Assembly: GCF_000002995.4 (NCBI RefSeq)
Contig: NW_025062364.1
Coordinates: 1-20,012 of the forward strand
Length of the DNA stretch: 20,012 bases
Source: Brugia malayi
Lineage: Eukaryota > Nematoda > Chromadorea > Rhabditida > Onchocercidae
Direction of reading: 5' to 3'
The translations under genes were made by a program, and so were the position numbers. Below are positions 1 to 8,650 of the stretch, in pieces (the first letter of the stretch is position 1; every line of letters starts with the position of its first letter). Below the pieces are notes generated by a model. That model had not been told where the DNA came from and searched no databases. It saw only the letters and a program-made list of their open reading frames with translations.

Positions 1-566
1 AAGCAAGAAACCAAGTAATTTAATTTTTGGATATCTGGTATGTTTTGAGTGTGTACGGAGGCTTCGAAACTACTCCAGAATTCTCTCCATGTTTTAGGGT
101 CTCCACTAAACGTTGGTAACGACAATTGTGGTAAATTTACTGGACGACATTCAGTTAAGCTAGGTTCTTTAATTTGTGCTAGACGTTTAAGGGCTAACTC
201 TGTATCATCTTTGTACATAGATAAGGTTATAATGGTATCCGTACCTATGTTAATTAATTTTAAAATACCTCTATCGTCGTTTGCCATTTGTTCGTATTTT
301 TCTTCTTCTTTTTTCTTTTGCGACATTGGGGCTAGTTGAATGTGTTCCAACCATTTGTCGTTGATCTTCTCAAGAGTGCCAACGTATTTTTCGAGGCGCA
401 TCAACTTTTCTTTGATGATCCTTGCCCTTGCTTCGCATTGCTGGCACAGTACTTCTACTGTCGCTTTTTGGTCTAACGGAGTTAGATCCATTTGTTGTAT
501 TTCATCGAGGAGTCCCTCGAGATTCGCTTTTACTGGTGTAGCTTGAACAATTATACTGGCCGACAT
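1..566 (-). CDS. gag: Gag-like polyprotein, N-terminal part of BEL/Pao element
   Basis: The frame is open from ATG at 566 down to base 1, giving at least 188 residues with no stop. It starts 35 nt inside the LTR and directly after the primer-binding site, as expected for the first reading frame of such an element. Residues 1-80 are hydrophilic and probably helical (LEGLLDEIQQMD early on, with a CQQC pair near residue 42). A lysine/glutamate-rich stretch (KKKEEEKYEQ) follows around residue 90. Near residues 150-167 lies the family signature LPTFSGDPKTWREFWSSF, then VHTQN and a KLNYL motif. This pattern is typical of the DUF1759 gag region of BEL/Pao retrotransposons, which forms the structural particle. 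The rest of gag and pol (protease, reverse transcriptase, integrase) would lie to the left, outside the window. The plus-strand reading frames at 49-339 and 340-546 are shadows of this gene. Confidence 0.87.
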   Translation of the reverse strand, partial: MSASIIVQATPVKANLEGLLDEIQQMDLTPLDQKATVEVLCQQCEARARIIKEKLMRLEKYVGTLEKINDKWLEHIQLAPMSQKKKEEEKYEQMANDDRGILKLINIGTDTIITLSMYKDDTELALKRLAQIKEPSLTECRPVNLPQLSLPTFSGDPKTWREFWSSFEASVHTQNIPDIQKLNYLVSC

Positions 567-572
567 ACCTTA

Positions 573-589
573 CCTCACCTCGGGCACCA
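573..589 (-). other. Primer-binding site of the retrotransposon
   Basis: Read on the minus strand this is TGGTGCCCGAGGTGAGG, starting with the TGG that pairs with the CCA end of a tRNA. It lies 11 nt inside the LTR end, where minus-strand DNA synthesis is primed. I have not assigned the tRNA. The following bases include GAGGTAAGG, which resembles a splice donor just before the gag ATG. Confidence 0.7.
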
Positions 590-611
590 AAATTATTCTT
601 TGTCGTGAAAC

Positions 612-633
612 CTCAAACTTGGGTAATTAAACC
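612..633 (-). other. Perfect SL1 spliced-leader sequence inside the LTR
   Basis: The minus strand reads GGTTTAATTACCC followed by AAGTTTGAG, which is all 22 nt of the canonical nematode SL1 leader without a mismatch. It ends 11 nt before the LTR end and starts right after AATAAA. It is not an SL RNA gene: the bases after the leader are GTTTCACGACA, the LTR terminus, not the usual GTAA-type intron part. In this place it would form the R region and the 5' end of the element's RNA. Confidence 0.92.
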
Positions 634-667
634 TTTATTTAACATGAAGCAATAATAGCGCTTTATA
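634..667 (-). promoter_or_regulatory. LTR core promoter and polyadenylation signal
   Basis: On the minus strand TATAAAG occupies 667-661 and AATAAA occupies 639-634. The first base of SL1 (633) is 34 nt after the first T of the TATA box, close to the usual distance to a start site. The poly(A) signal would direct cleavage 10-30 nt downstream, at or just after the end of SL1. A second TATA-like stretch at about 831-823 is an alternative that would start RNA far upstream. Confidence 0.6.
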
Positions 668-980
668 CATATTGTACGGATGCTACACCGTTTAACAAAC
701 GCGTAAACTATAAAAAATGCAATAATATAAAAATGGTGAAATAACACAAAATTATAAAGTATTAGACGCATCCCAATACCACCCAAAACATAAAGCAAAT
801 GATGGTTATAGAAGGATTGGTTGGGTTATATATAAGACTGATTTAACGAATGGAGATTAGATGGGAGGATTTCTCATGGATGAACAAAGAAGATTGTTAA
901 CAGGATTAGTTTATATACAGAACTGAACTGACCAGATATTCGGCAGAGGAGGACATTTAAGTGATATGAAACAAAGACTG

Positions 981-1027
981 CTAATAAAGGGTTTTGCTAA
1001 CGAAGGGTTTGCTAACAAAGGGTTTTT
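981..1027 (-). repeat. Three tandem 15-16 bp repeats in U3
   Basis: On the plus strand the copies are CTAATAAAGGGTTTTG (981-996), CTAACGAAGGGTTTG (997-1011) and CTAACAAAGGGTTTTT (1012-1027). Short direct repeats in U3 often act as enhancer elements in LTR retroelements; that role here is inference. Confidence 0.65.
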
Positions 1028-1108
1028 GTTGTGCGAGGAAAAGGAATTAGATAAGAGGAATTTGTTAGTTTTGGATATAATAATTTAAATATTTCGTCTT
1101 TCACGACA

Positions 1109-3830
1109 TCTTCTAGTGATATTGTTATATCAGCTGCGAAGTGACATGAATTAAAAAAAAAATGCCTTCTAGTGATATTGTTATGTTTGCAGAGAAATGG
1201 TATGAGTTAATGAATTAATCAAAATGTCTTCTAGTGATATTGTTATGTTTGCAGAGAAATGGTATGAGTTAATGAATTAATCAAAATGTCTTCTAGTGAT
1301 ATTGTTATATTTGCAGAGAAATGGTATGAGTTAATGAATTAATCAAAATGTCTTCTAGTGATATTGTTATACTTGCAGAGAAATGGTATGAGTTAATGAA
1401 TTAATCAAAATGTCTTCTAGTGATATTGTTATATTTGCAGAGAAATGGTATGAGTTAATGAAATAATCAAAATGCCTTCTAGTGATATTGTTATATTTGC
1501 AGAGAAATGGTATGAGTTAATGAATTAATCAAAATGTCTTCTAGTGATATTGTTATATTTGCAGAGAAATGGTATGAGTTAATGAATTAATCAAAATGTC
1601 TTCTAGTGATATTGTTAAATCTGTAGAGAAATGGTATGAGTTAATGAATAAAAAATGCCTTCTAGTGATATTGTTATATCACCAGCGAAGTGACATGAAA
1701 TAAAAAAAAAATGTCTTCTAGTGATATTGTTTAATCTGTAGAGAATCAAAATATCTTCTAGTGATATTGTTATATTTGCAGAGAAATGGTATGAGTTAAT
1801 GAATTAATCAAAATGTCTTCTAGTGATATTGTTATATTTGCAGAGAAATGGCGTGAATTAATCAAAATGTCTTCTAGTGATATTGTTAAATCTGAAGAGA
1901 AATGGTATGAGTTAATGATTTAATCAAAATGTCTTCTAGTGATATTGTTATATCAGTAGAGAAGTGGCATGAATTGATCGAAATGCCTTCTAGTGATATT
2001 GTTATATCAGCAGCGAAGTGACATGAAATAAAAAAAATGTCTTCTAGTGATATTGTTATATCTGTAGAGAAATGGTATGAGTTAATGAATTAATCAAAAT
2101 GTCTTCTAGTGATATTGTTATATCAGCAGCGAAGTGACATGAAATAAAAAAAAAATGTCTTCTAGTGATATTGTTTAATCTGTAGAGAATCAAAATATCT
2201 TCTAGTGATATTGTTATGTTTGCAGAGAAATGGTATGAGTTAATGAATTAATCAAAATGTCTTCTAGTGATATTGTTATATCAGCAGCGAAGTGACATGA
2301 ATTAAAAAAAAATGCCTTCTAGTGATATTGTTATATTTGCAGAGAAATGGTATGAGTTAATGAATTAATCAAAATGTCTTCTAGTGATATTGTTATATTT
2401 GCAGAGAAATGGTATGAGTTAATGAATTAATCAAAATGTCTTCTAGTGATATTGTTATATTTGCAGAGAAATGGTATGAGTTAATGTATTAATCAAAATG
2501 TCTTCTAGTGATATTGTTATATTTGCAGAGAAATGGTATGAGTAAATGAATTAATCAAAATGTCTTCTAGTGATATTGTTATATCAGCAGCGAAGTGACA
2601 TGAAATAAAAAAAATGTCTTCTAGTGATATTGTTTAATCTGTAGAGAAATGGTATGAGTTAATGAATTAATCAAAATGTCTTCTAGTGATATTGTTATAT
2701 CAGTAGAGAAGTGGCATGAATTGATCGAAATGCCTTCTAGTGATATTGTTATATCAGCAGCGAAGTGACATGAATTAAAAAAAAATGCCTTCTAGTGATA
2801 TTGTTATATTTGCAGAGAAATGGTATGAGTTAATGAATTAATCAAAATGTCTTCTAGTGATATTGTTATATTTGCAGAGAAATGGTATGAGTTAATGAAA
2901 TAATCAAAATGCCTTCTAGTGATATTGTTATATCAGCAGCGAAGTGACATGAATTAAAAAAAAAATGCCTTCTAGTGATATTGTTATGTTTGCAGAGAAA
3001 TGGTATGAGTTAATGAATTAATCAAAATGTCTTCTAGTGATATTGTTATGTTTGCAGAGAAATGGTATGAGTTAATGAATTAATCAAAACGTCTTCTAGT
3101 GATATTGTTATATTTGCAGAGAAATGGTATGAGTTAATGAATTAATCAAAATGTCTTCTAGTGATATTGTTATATCAGCTGCGAAGTGACATGAATTAAA
3201 AAAAAATGCCTTCTAGTGATATTGTTATGTTTGCAGAGAAATGGTATGAGTTAATGAATTAATCAAAACGTCTTCTAGTGATATTGTTATATTTGCAGAG
3301 AAATGGTATGAGTTAATGAAATAATCTTAATGTCTTCTAGTGATATTGTTATATTTGCAGAGAAATGGTATGAGTTAATGAATTAATCAAAATGTCTTCT
3401 AGTGATATTGTTATATTTGCAGAGAAATGGTATGAGTTAATGAATTAATCAAAATGTCTTCTAGTGATATTGTTATATTTGCAGAGAAATGGTATGAGTT
3501 AATGAAATAATCAATATGCCTTCTAGTGATATTGTTATATTTGCAGTGAAATGGTGTGAGTTAATGAATTAATCAAAATGTCTTCTAGTGATATTGTTAT
3601 ATTTGCAGAGAAATGGTATGAGTTAATGAATTAATCAAAATGTCTTCTAGTGATATTGTTATATTTGCAGAGAAATGGTATGAGTTAATGAATTAATCAA
3701 AATGTCTTCTAGTGATATTGTTATATTTGCAGAGAAATGGTATGAGTTAATGAATTAATCAAAATGTCTTCTAGTGATATTGTTATATCAGTAGAGAAGT
3801 GGCATGAATTAATCAAAATGTCTTCTAGTG
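1109..3830 (+). repeat. Satellite array A (62/54-bp units)
   Basis: About 45 head-to-tail units each begin AAAATGTCTTCTAGTGATAT. The commonest unit is 62 bp (for example, starts at 1221, 1283 and 1345) and carries TTTGCAGAGAAATGGTATGAG followed by TTAATGAATTAATC. A shorter class of about 54 bp carries CAGCAGCGAAGTGACATGAA and ends in an A-run, and a few units are cut to about 35 bp (ending GTAGAGAATCAAAATATC). Short and long units are interspersed, which suggests unequal exchange rather than simple slippage. The retrotransposon interrupts the array on the left. The right end is sharp at 3830, where the repeat changes into unique GC-richer DNA in the middle of a unit. Confidence 0.97.
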
Positions 3831-4022
3831 TCACTATTCCCTTTACTTCTGGAAAGGACACTAGTAAATATGGCCGAAGGAGTCAGTCAGCAATTCTGTC
3901 ACATAACGGTGACCCACCTAATCCTCTCTGCATGCCAGTTTTCCGCTGTGTACCGCCAGTTTTATGAGACATGGAGACCATTACGCCATCCACCTTGCCA
4001 AGCAGATGATACTTTTCTCACT
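3764..4022 (+). other. Last satellite unit open in frame into a GC-richer segment, possible exon remnant
   Basis: The last array unit is the 54-bp kind and reads MSSSDIVISVEKWHELIK, then MSSS, before leaving the repeat. The same frame continues through unique sequence (VTIPFTSGKDTSKYGR...) to a TGA ending at 3967. A second frame, starting with ATG at 3828, stays open past 4022. The segment 3831-4022 is clearly richer in G and C than the DNA around it and is followed at 4023 by GTGAGTGC, a good splice-donor match. It may be the remains of the gene from which the satellite unit was captured. I recognise no family, and neither frame is certain to be coding. Confidence 0.3.
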
Positions 4023-5454
4023 TGTGAGTGCACTTACAATTACTATTAATTTGAAATATTTATTTTCAACACTTTTATTCTAGCTCTTCAAATTAGACTT
4101 TTCTTTTGAGCGACATTCGCTTAGTATTTAACTTGTAGGATTTAAACTATTAATACATTTTGTTTCCTTGGCATTAATATATTGAATATAAGTTTAACGA
4201 TAATGCTTTAGTCATTTTAAGTTTTCCCTTAGGTTACAATTCATTAACATTGATCTATTAGTGGAATGAAAGTAAAATTATTAAGAATGTATGTTATATA
4301 ATCTTGTATGATATCATAAACTTTTTGATTATTAGATTTGGACTCTTTTTAGTTTCAAAATTTCCTGAAAGAAGGTTTAGTTCTTAGTTAGTGAAATACT
4401 TCAAAATCATTACCTTCAAATTAAAATTAATGACTTGTGTTCTGCACTTCTACACTTAATAAACTTTGATGTGTTGCAGTATAACTCAATAAACGACTTT
4501 TTGCTTAAAATAAAATTTCCGAATTTTTTTCTTTTATTAGCGATTAATCAGGCCAATTAACACTGACTGATTCCACTATTATTTATAAAACTTGGAACAT
4601 TTCTTTGCTGTAATTATTTTGTTGTATAATATTTTTCCGAAGAATAATTTCAAATTAGTAATACGAAAAAGAATTGCTCTCTGACTTTTTTCTTAATAGC
4701 ACAAATAGAAATGTTAGTTAAATGAAAAAATTAAAGAATTAATAAAGACATATCTGCTAAAATTTCACTTTTTAAAAAGCTTTTGAAATTTTTTCGAAAT
4801 TTAGAAATAACAGTTTTCATTTTTATTGTGTTTATTACTTAATCATTATGCTAATAATAGTTACCATTAAGAGAGTAATCATATAGTTAGTCATTTGATA
4901 TCAATGTGATATATTCTTAATTTAGCAATTCTTTATCTTATTTTTCATAATTATAGTAAATTGCCTGGCGGCAAGAACAAAGACTGAATAATATGAAATT
5001 TTGCGAGAAATTTCTAATCGCTGATTATAACACATAATTTTCAGTGTTTGTGTAATTTATGCATGTAATACTTATTTAATCAAATTAATAGAATACACTT
5101 ATCCATCGAAAAACTCAGACTATTTGCGCTATGAAAAAAAAAATTGATTTTAAATTCAAAACTTTAAATTATTTCTACTCATAAAATTTGGTTGTTAATG
5201 TAAAATCTTGGAGTTTAGAAATTTAGTTTTTGGCAAAAAAAATAGTAAGAGGTAATTGTAGATGATAGTTCTACAAAATATAAAATAATTGAAATCATAA
5301 TTAAGGATAATAGTTGAAAGTTAGAATTGAAATCCCATACTTTAATATTTAATTATCACTTCTGAAAGATATAATAATTAAGTGTCAAAGTGAAAATGAC
5401 TTGTAGTGAGTGAACCGTAGGTGATAAATTATTTGAAAGATACTTTATGATCAT
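4023..5454. other. AT-rich non-coding stretch
   Basis: I see no convincing exon here. The only base-composition peak is a short CCTGGCGGCAAG patch near 4963-4975, open for only a few codons in either direction. The rest is homopolymer-rich AT sequence typical of introns or intergenic DNA. Confidence 0.6.
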
Positions 5455-5858
5455 ATGATAAAGGGAGCAGTAGAATATGGAGAGGATAAGGTAAGATTAG
5501 TAGGATAACTTTAGTTGAAATTCAAAATCTTCAATTGAAGTACTGGAAAGTTTTGTGAAATTTATGATATACATGTGATCTAATTTCAGAACAACGTTAA
5601 CTCAGTGCAAAGTCATAGTGCAAATTCAACGAATTATTTTTTTTTCTTTTTGTGTTTAAAATTTTCTTTTTATTAAAATTAAAAAAAAAAAAAAAAAAAA
5701 ACTAATAATAATTTAAGATAACTGGTGTTTCGTTTGATCAGTCATTACCAACAACCGATGAAGAGCGTATGCGTGTTTGGGAAGTGGGTCATCCTGATTA
5801 CCTTGGAGCTGATGCTTACAGTAACATTCAAGAAGCTATCGATCATGCATTAGAATGA
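5455..5858 (+). CDS. Small gene or 3' end of a gene, two exons, function not recognised
   Basis: The final exon, 5718-5858, reads ITGVSFDQSLPTTDEERMRV, continues WEVGHPDYLGADAYSNIQ and ends EAIDHALE with TGA. Its amino-acid makeup, base composition and codon use stand out strongly from the surroundings. Its acceptor is AATTTAAG at 5717, in phase 0; a later acceptor TTTGATCAG (5741) would also keep the frame. A possible preceding exon is 5455-5490, reading MIKGAVEYGEDK, followed by a strong GTAAGATT donor and also in phase 0. The joined peptide would be about 58 residues, acidic and soluble, with no signal peptide or membrane segment. It could equally be the C-terminus of a longer protein whose other exons lie upstream, even beyond array A. 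I do not recognise the family. No AATAAA lies close after the stop; the nearest I noticed is near 6745. Confidence 0.55.
5681..5701. repeat. Poly(A) run of 21
   Basis: This uninterrupted A tract lies in the proposed intron, 16 bases before the acceptor of the 5718 exon. Such runs are common in this AT-rich window. Confidence 0.9.
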
Positions 5859-7040
5859 AAGTGGATTTCACAAGAAAAGGAAAAGCAAAATTTTTGATAA
5901 CATATTTCTGTGGTCAATTTTTAGCGTTTTTAAAAATTCAAAAACTTTCAGTCCTACATCCCATTTAAAGTATAATTTTTTTCTCTCTTTTTAAAAAAAA
6001 AATTTTTTTTCTAAAAACAAGTTATTTGTTAATTATTCGAACATGGATTTAATTTCACAATGTGAATTTAGAATGTGATTGTATTTATGGGATGATAAAT
6101 TGACAATTTCTCCTAGAAAAAATAATTTGAATTTCTTCAAATTCATACAATTAATTTTCAGAAAAAAAAAAGACTGCAAAATTTCTTTTTTTTTTAGAAA
6201 TGATTGTTGCGTTTGTATTTGCGTTGAATGATTTTTGATATTGAAGTAAAGATGTTTATCATTGTTCTTTTCTTTTCAGGTCAACAAATTTTAAAGAATA
6301 TATTCTGCTATCTTTGTTCTCACTTTTTTTTTTTCTATCACCTGTAATCTTTCCATTATCATTTAATTAATGAAACTTTACATGATTTAACTGCATCCTA
6401 TTGTGCAACCAAAATTTATTTTAGCCATTTAAATGTATACAAAAAAAAAGAAAACATTGAAAATTTTTTTCTGTCTTTATTACATTCTCTCCATTGTTAT
6501 TTTTATGTTTTTTCATTTTTTTTTCTTAACAATTACAAAATCTATAAAACTATGAAGCCATAAGCCTATAAAGCCATGAGGTCATAAGTTTAAGTAAAAG
6601 CAATAGGTAATGTCCCATAAGTATTGCACTATTCTGCGCAAATTATTCTTGCATGCAAAACTTGATAAACACATATATTCGTCATTACTAAATAATTGAA
6701 CATTTAATAAGTACCAATAATTGTGTCAAACAAGTTTATAACACAATAAAGACGACAGATAATACCACCACTGCTTTTTTAAATTAAAACTTCAATTATT
6801 GCTGGTTGTTATGATATGCAGCATTAATGCTGCATGCATTAAATGCATTCAATATATTAATTTTGCATGACATAAATTTTATATTTAGTTAAAAAAAAAA
6901 CAATTTTTTTCCTCTCTTCATTGTAAATATTGTTGAGTAGATGGTATTATTGATTTCAGATGTAATTTTTAAAAAGTTGGCACAAATTTACAAATTAATC
7001 ATAATTAGTTGTAAAGTAGATAACAAAAAAATTTTGCTTG
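5859..7040. other. AT-rich intergenic stretch
   Basis: This lies between the 3' ends of the convergent 5455-5858 and 7064-8633 genes. It holds many poly-T and poly-A tracts and a small palindromic patch of TGCAT/ATGCA repeats near 6810-6850. I see no coding exon or RNA gene in it. Confidence 0.55.
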
Positions 7041-7046
7041 TTTATT
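7041..7046 (-). terminator. Polyadenylation signal AATAAA of the minus-strand gene
   Basis: AATAAA on the minus strand begins 18 nt after the TGA of the distal terminal exon (7064-7066). This close spacing is typical of nematode 3' ends and supports that exon as genuine. Confidence 0.6.
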
Positions 7047-7063
7047 CATAAATGATAATTATT

Positions 7064-8633
7064 TCATGAAATGGAACAACAACCACAACATCCTTTTCTT
7101 CTATTATTTTTCTCCTTTGACCTTGAACCTATTAAAATATTCATTTCAATTATTTGTTTATGATTGCATCTTCTTACTTTCTATACAATTAGAGAAATTC
7201 CTATAAACTTATAGGCAAATTAATATTATCTCAATTATGAGAAAGAAAACAAATTTAAACAAACTAAATCAAATAAAGTATCTCATAAGTATATCAAGGT
7301 TTAAAATAAAATTTTTTTTTTTAATTTCTTGTTTTTTCTCATTTTTGCTTAAAATGTTGAAATATTTTACTAGTCTTACAATAATTATTTCGGTAGAAAT
7401 ATACATAAATAATTAAAGAGTCAGAATTGAAATAAATTTATGAAAATGGATGAAAAATAGGTTTGCTACCTGTATCTAATTAGTGTTATTCACACCTGTG
7501 TGATACTAATAATTTTTTTGACTGTTTGAGTAACAATTAAAAAGCTTAAAAATTCAAAAAATTGAAAAATATTGAAAAACGATTAAAAAGCATAGAAAAA
7601 CTTAAAAGATAATAAAAATAAAATAGAAAGAAATCAATGCAATAAAAATAGGAATTGTAAATTCTGCTGAAACGACAACTATAAATTATTATCATTTGGT
7701 CTCTGTCACCATAGTCTAACAACTGATAAGTTTAACACCTATTCAGGTTACTAGTGACGCTATGATGAAAATATCTTAAACAATTGTCCAATAATCTTAC
7801 GTTTTAATGCTCTGATATCCGTTGGTTTTCTCCCAGCTAATTTATCTAAAAGTCTTGTAATCAGCACTAAATGTCAAAAGAGAGCAGTAAGAAACGACAA
7901 AAAAAAAAAAAATTTAAGCAGATGAATAAGTAAATAAGTAAGTTATTTCAATTTTATGCAAAATGATTTTGTAGAATTAAAATTGAGGAATTCCCATTAA
8001 CCTGAATATTTGTTGTTTGTCTCCGTTGCGGGCAATATAATTGCTTTTTCTGTTTTTTCATGTCGTTGTTGTGGTGGTTTTTCTTTTTTTTGCATCACAT
8101 TGTTATCTTTTTTCTGGCTGATTTCTTTCTGAAGTTTAGTTTAACTTCAAAATTTTTTAAAAAAAAAGAAAAGAAAAAAAACGCTGATCAGCAGATGTGA
8201 CAAGGAAATGAACTAACTTTAATCAACCAAATTCTACAATTTAAATATCCACAAAATGATGAAAGTATAACACAATTTACTAACTTAAAAGTTATTTGTT
8301 GTATAAGTAAATGTAAGTTACTTTTCTATAGATAAGGAATATTAAAAGCTTAAAGGAAATTCTCGAGAAGCAATAATAGTATTGCAAACACTTACTTTAC
8401 TGCCACTGAACGATTTACTTCTAAAAAAAAATTTGCTTTCAAATTATTTAATGTTAATATTCGAATTATGAAAAAAAAATTAGTGATTGATTATGGTAAT
8501 TTTAAATTGATAATATGCAGAAATAGTTATACTCTGAAATAATAATATCATCATATCCTTTATTTTTTGTGACGTTTAGTGCTTTTGTTGCAGCTTCAAT
8601 TCGAGCTATTGCTTCGATATCCATATTTACCAT
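7064..8633 (-). CDS. Five-exon gene for a 127-residue lysine-rich protein with a Cys-rich tail
   Basis: The exons, in minus-strand order, are 8633-8533, 8420-8396, 8128-8002, 7866-7801 and 7128-7064. Every junction keeps phase (2, 0, 1, 1) and uses standard signals: donors GTATAA, GTAAGT, GTTAAT and GTAAGA; acceptors TTTTTAG, CTTCAG, ATTTAG and AATAG. The start ATG lies 10 nt after TTTTCAG, a likely SL1 trans-splice site. The product begins MVNMDIEAIARIEAATKALN. The middle (residues about 35-75) is hydrophilic and rich in K, E and Q (KEISQKKDNN, KEKPPQQRHEKTEK). Then follow LITRLLDKLAGRKPTDIRAL and a basic tail SRSKEKNNRRKGCCGCCSIS. A polybasic stretch beside four cysteines suggests palmitoylation and attachment to the inner face of a membrane. 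An alternative last exon, 7666-7602, has the same phase and the same 65-nt length and encodes a hydrophobic tail (see findings). I do not recognise a family. Confidence 0.7.
7602..7666 (-). other. Alternative terminal exon encoding a hydrophobic tail
   Basis: This follows the strong acceptor GTCGTTTCAG and joins in phase to the exon 7866-7801. It adds EFTIPIFIALISFYFIFIIF and then TAA, which would be a C-terminal transmembrane anchor. The acceptor is a CAGCAG tandem that could also drop one codon. AT-rich introns can look hydrophobic by chance and no close AATAAA is seen, so this may be only intron sequence. Confidence 0.3.
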
Positions 8634-8643
8634 TTGCCGATTT

Positions 8644-8650
8644 CTGAAAA
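8644..8650 (-). promoter_or_regulatory. Probable SL trans-splice acceptor of the minus-strand gene
   Basis: TTTTCAG on the minus strand precedes the ATG at 8633 by 10 nt. No upstream exon joins it in an open phase: the nearest candidate, ending at a GTAAGAG donor near 8754, would bring an in-frame stop. Trans-splicing of a leader here is therefore the simplest reading. Confidence 0.5.

Larger units (their letters stand above)
1..1108 (-). mobile_element. BEL/Pao-type LTR retrotransposon, 5' part (truncated by window edge)
   Basis: On the minus strand the order is a complete 5' LTR (1108 to 601), an 11-nt gap, a TGG-starting primer-binding site, a short leader and an open gag reading frame that runs off the window at base 1. 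The gag sequence belongs to the family seen in BEL/Pao elements (DUF1759-type). No stop or frameshift is seen in the visible 188 codons and the LTR ends are perfect inverted repeats, so the insertion looks young. It sits exactly at the edge of the satellite: base 1109 continues a repeat unit (TCTTCTAGTGAT...). The target-site duplication, expected to be about 4-5 bp such as TCTTC, cannot be checked because the other end is outside the window. Confidence 0.85.
601..1108 (-). repeat. 5' long terminal repeat (508 bp)
   Basis: The LTR is bounded by TGTCGTGAAA at 601-610 and TTTCACGACA at 1099-1108, a perfect 10-bp terminal inverted repeat beginning TG and ending CA. Reading on the minus strand, U3 runs from 1108 to about 634 and contains three 15-16 bp tandem repeats (1027-981), a TATATATAA stretch (about 831-823), a TATAAAG box (667-661) and AATAAA (639-634). 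R/U5 is the remaining 33 nt, mostly the SL1 sequence. The partner LTR is outside the window, so the boundaries rest on the inverted repeats, the primer-binding site and the junction with satellite DNA. Confidence 0.85.

Noticed and set aside
612..633. SL1 RNA gene
   Set aside because: The leader is not followed by the GTAA-type intron part and the stem-loops of SL RNA; the flanks are the LTR terminus and primer-binding site.
613..798. 61-codon reading frame on the minus strand within the LTR
   Set aside because: It lies across the U3/R region, includes the SL1 and poly(A) signal, and has no protein-like features.
1109..3830. CRISPR-like array
   Set aside because: Units are contiguous 54-62 bp tandem copies with no unique spacers, in a eukaryotic context.
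4960..4995. Short GC-richer patch CCTGGCGGCAAG as an exon
   Set aside because: It is open for only about ten codons and has no paired splice signals on either strand.
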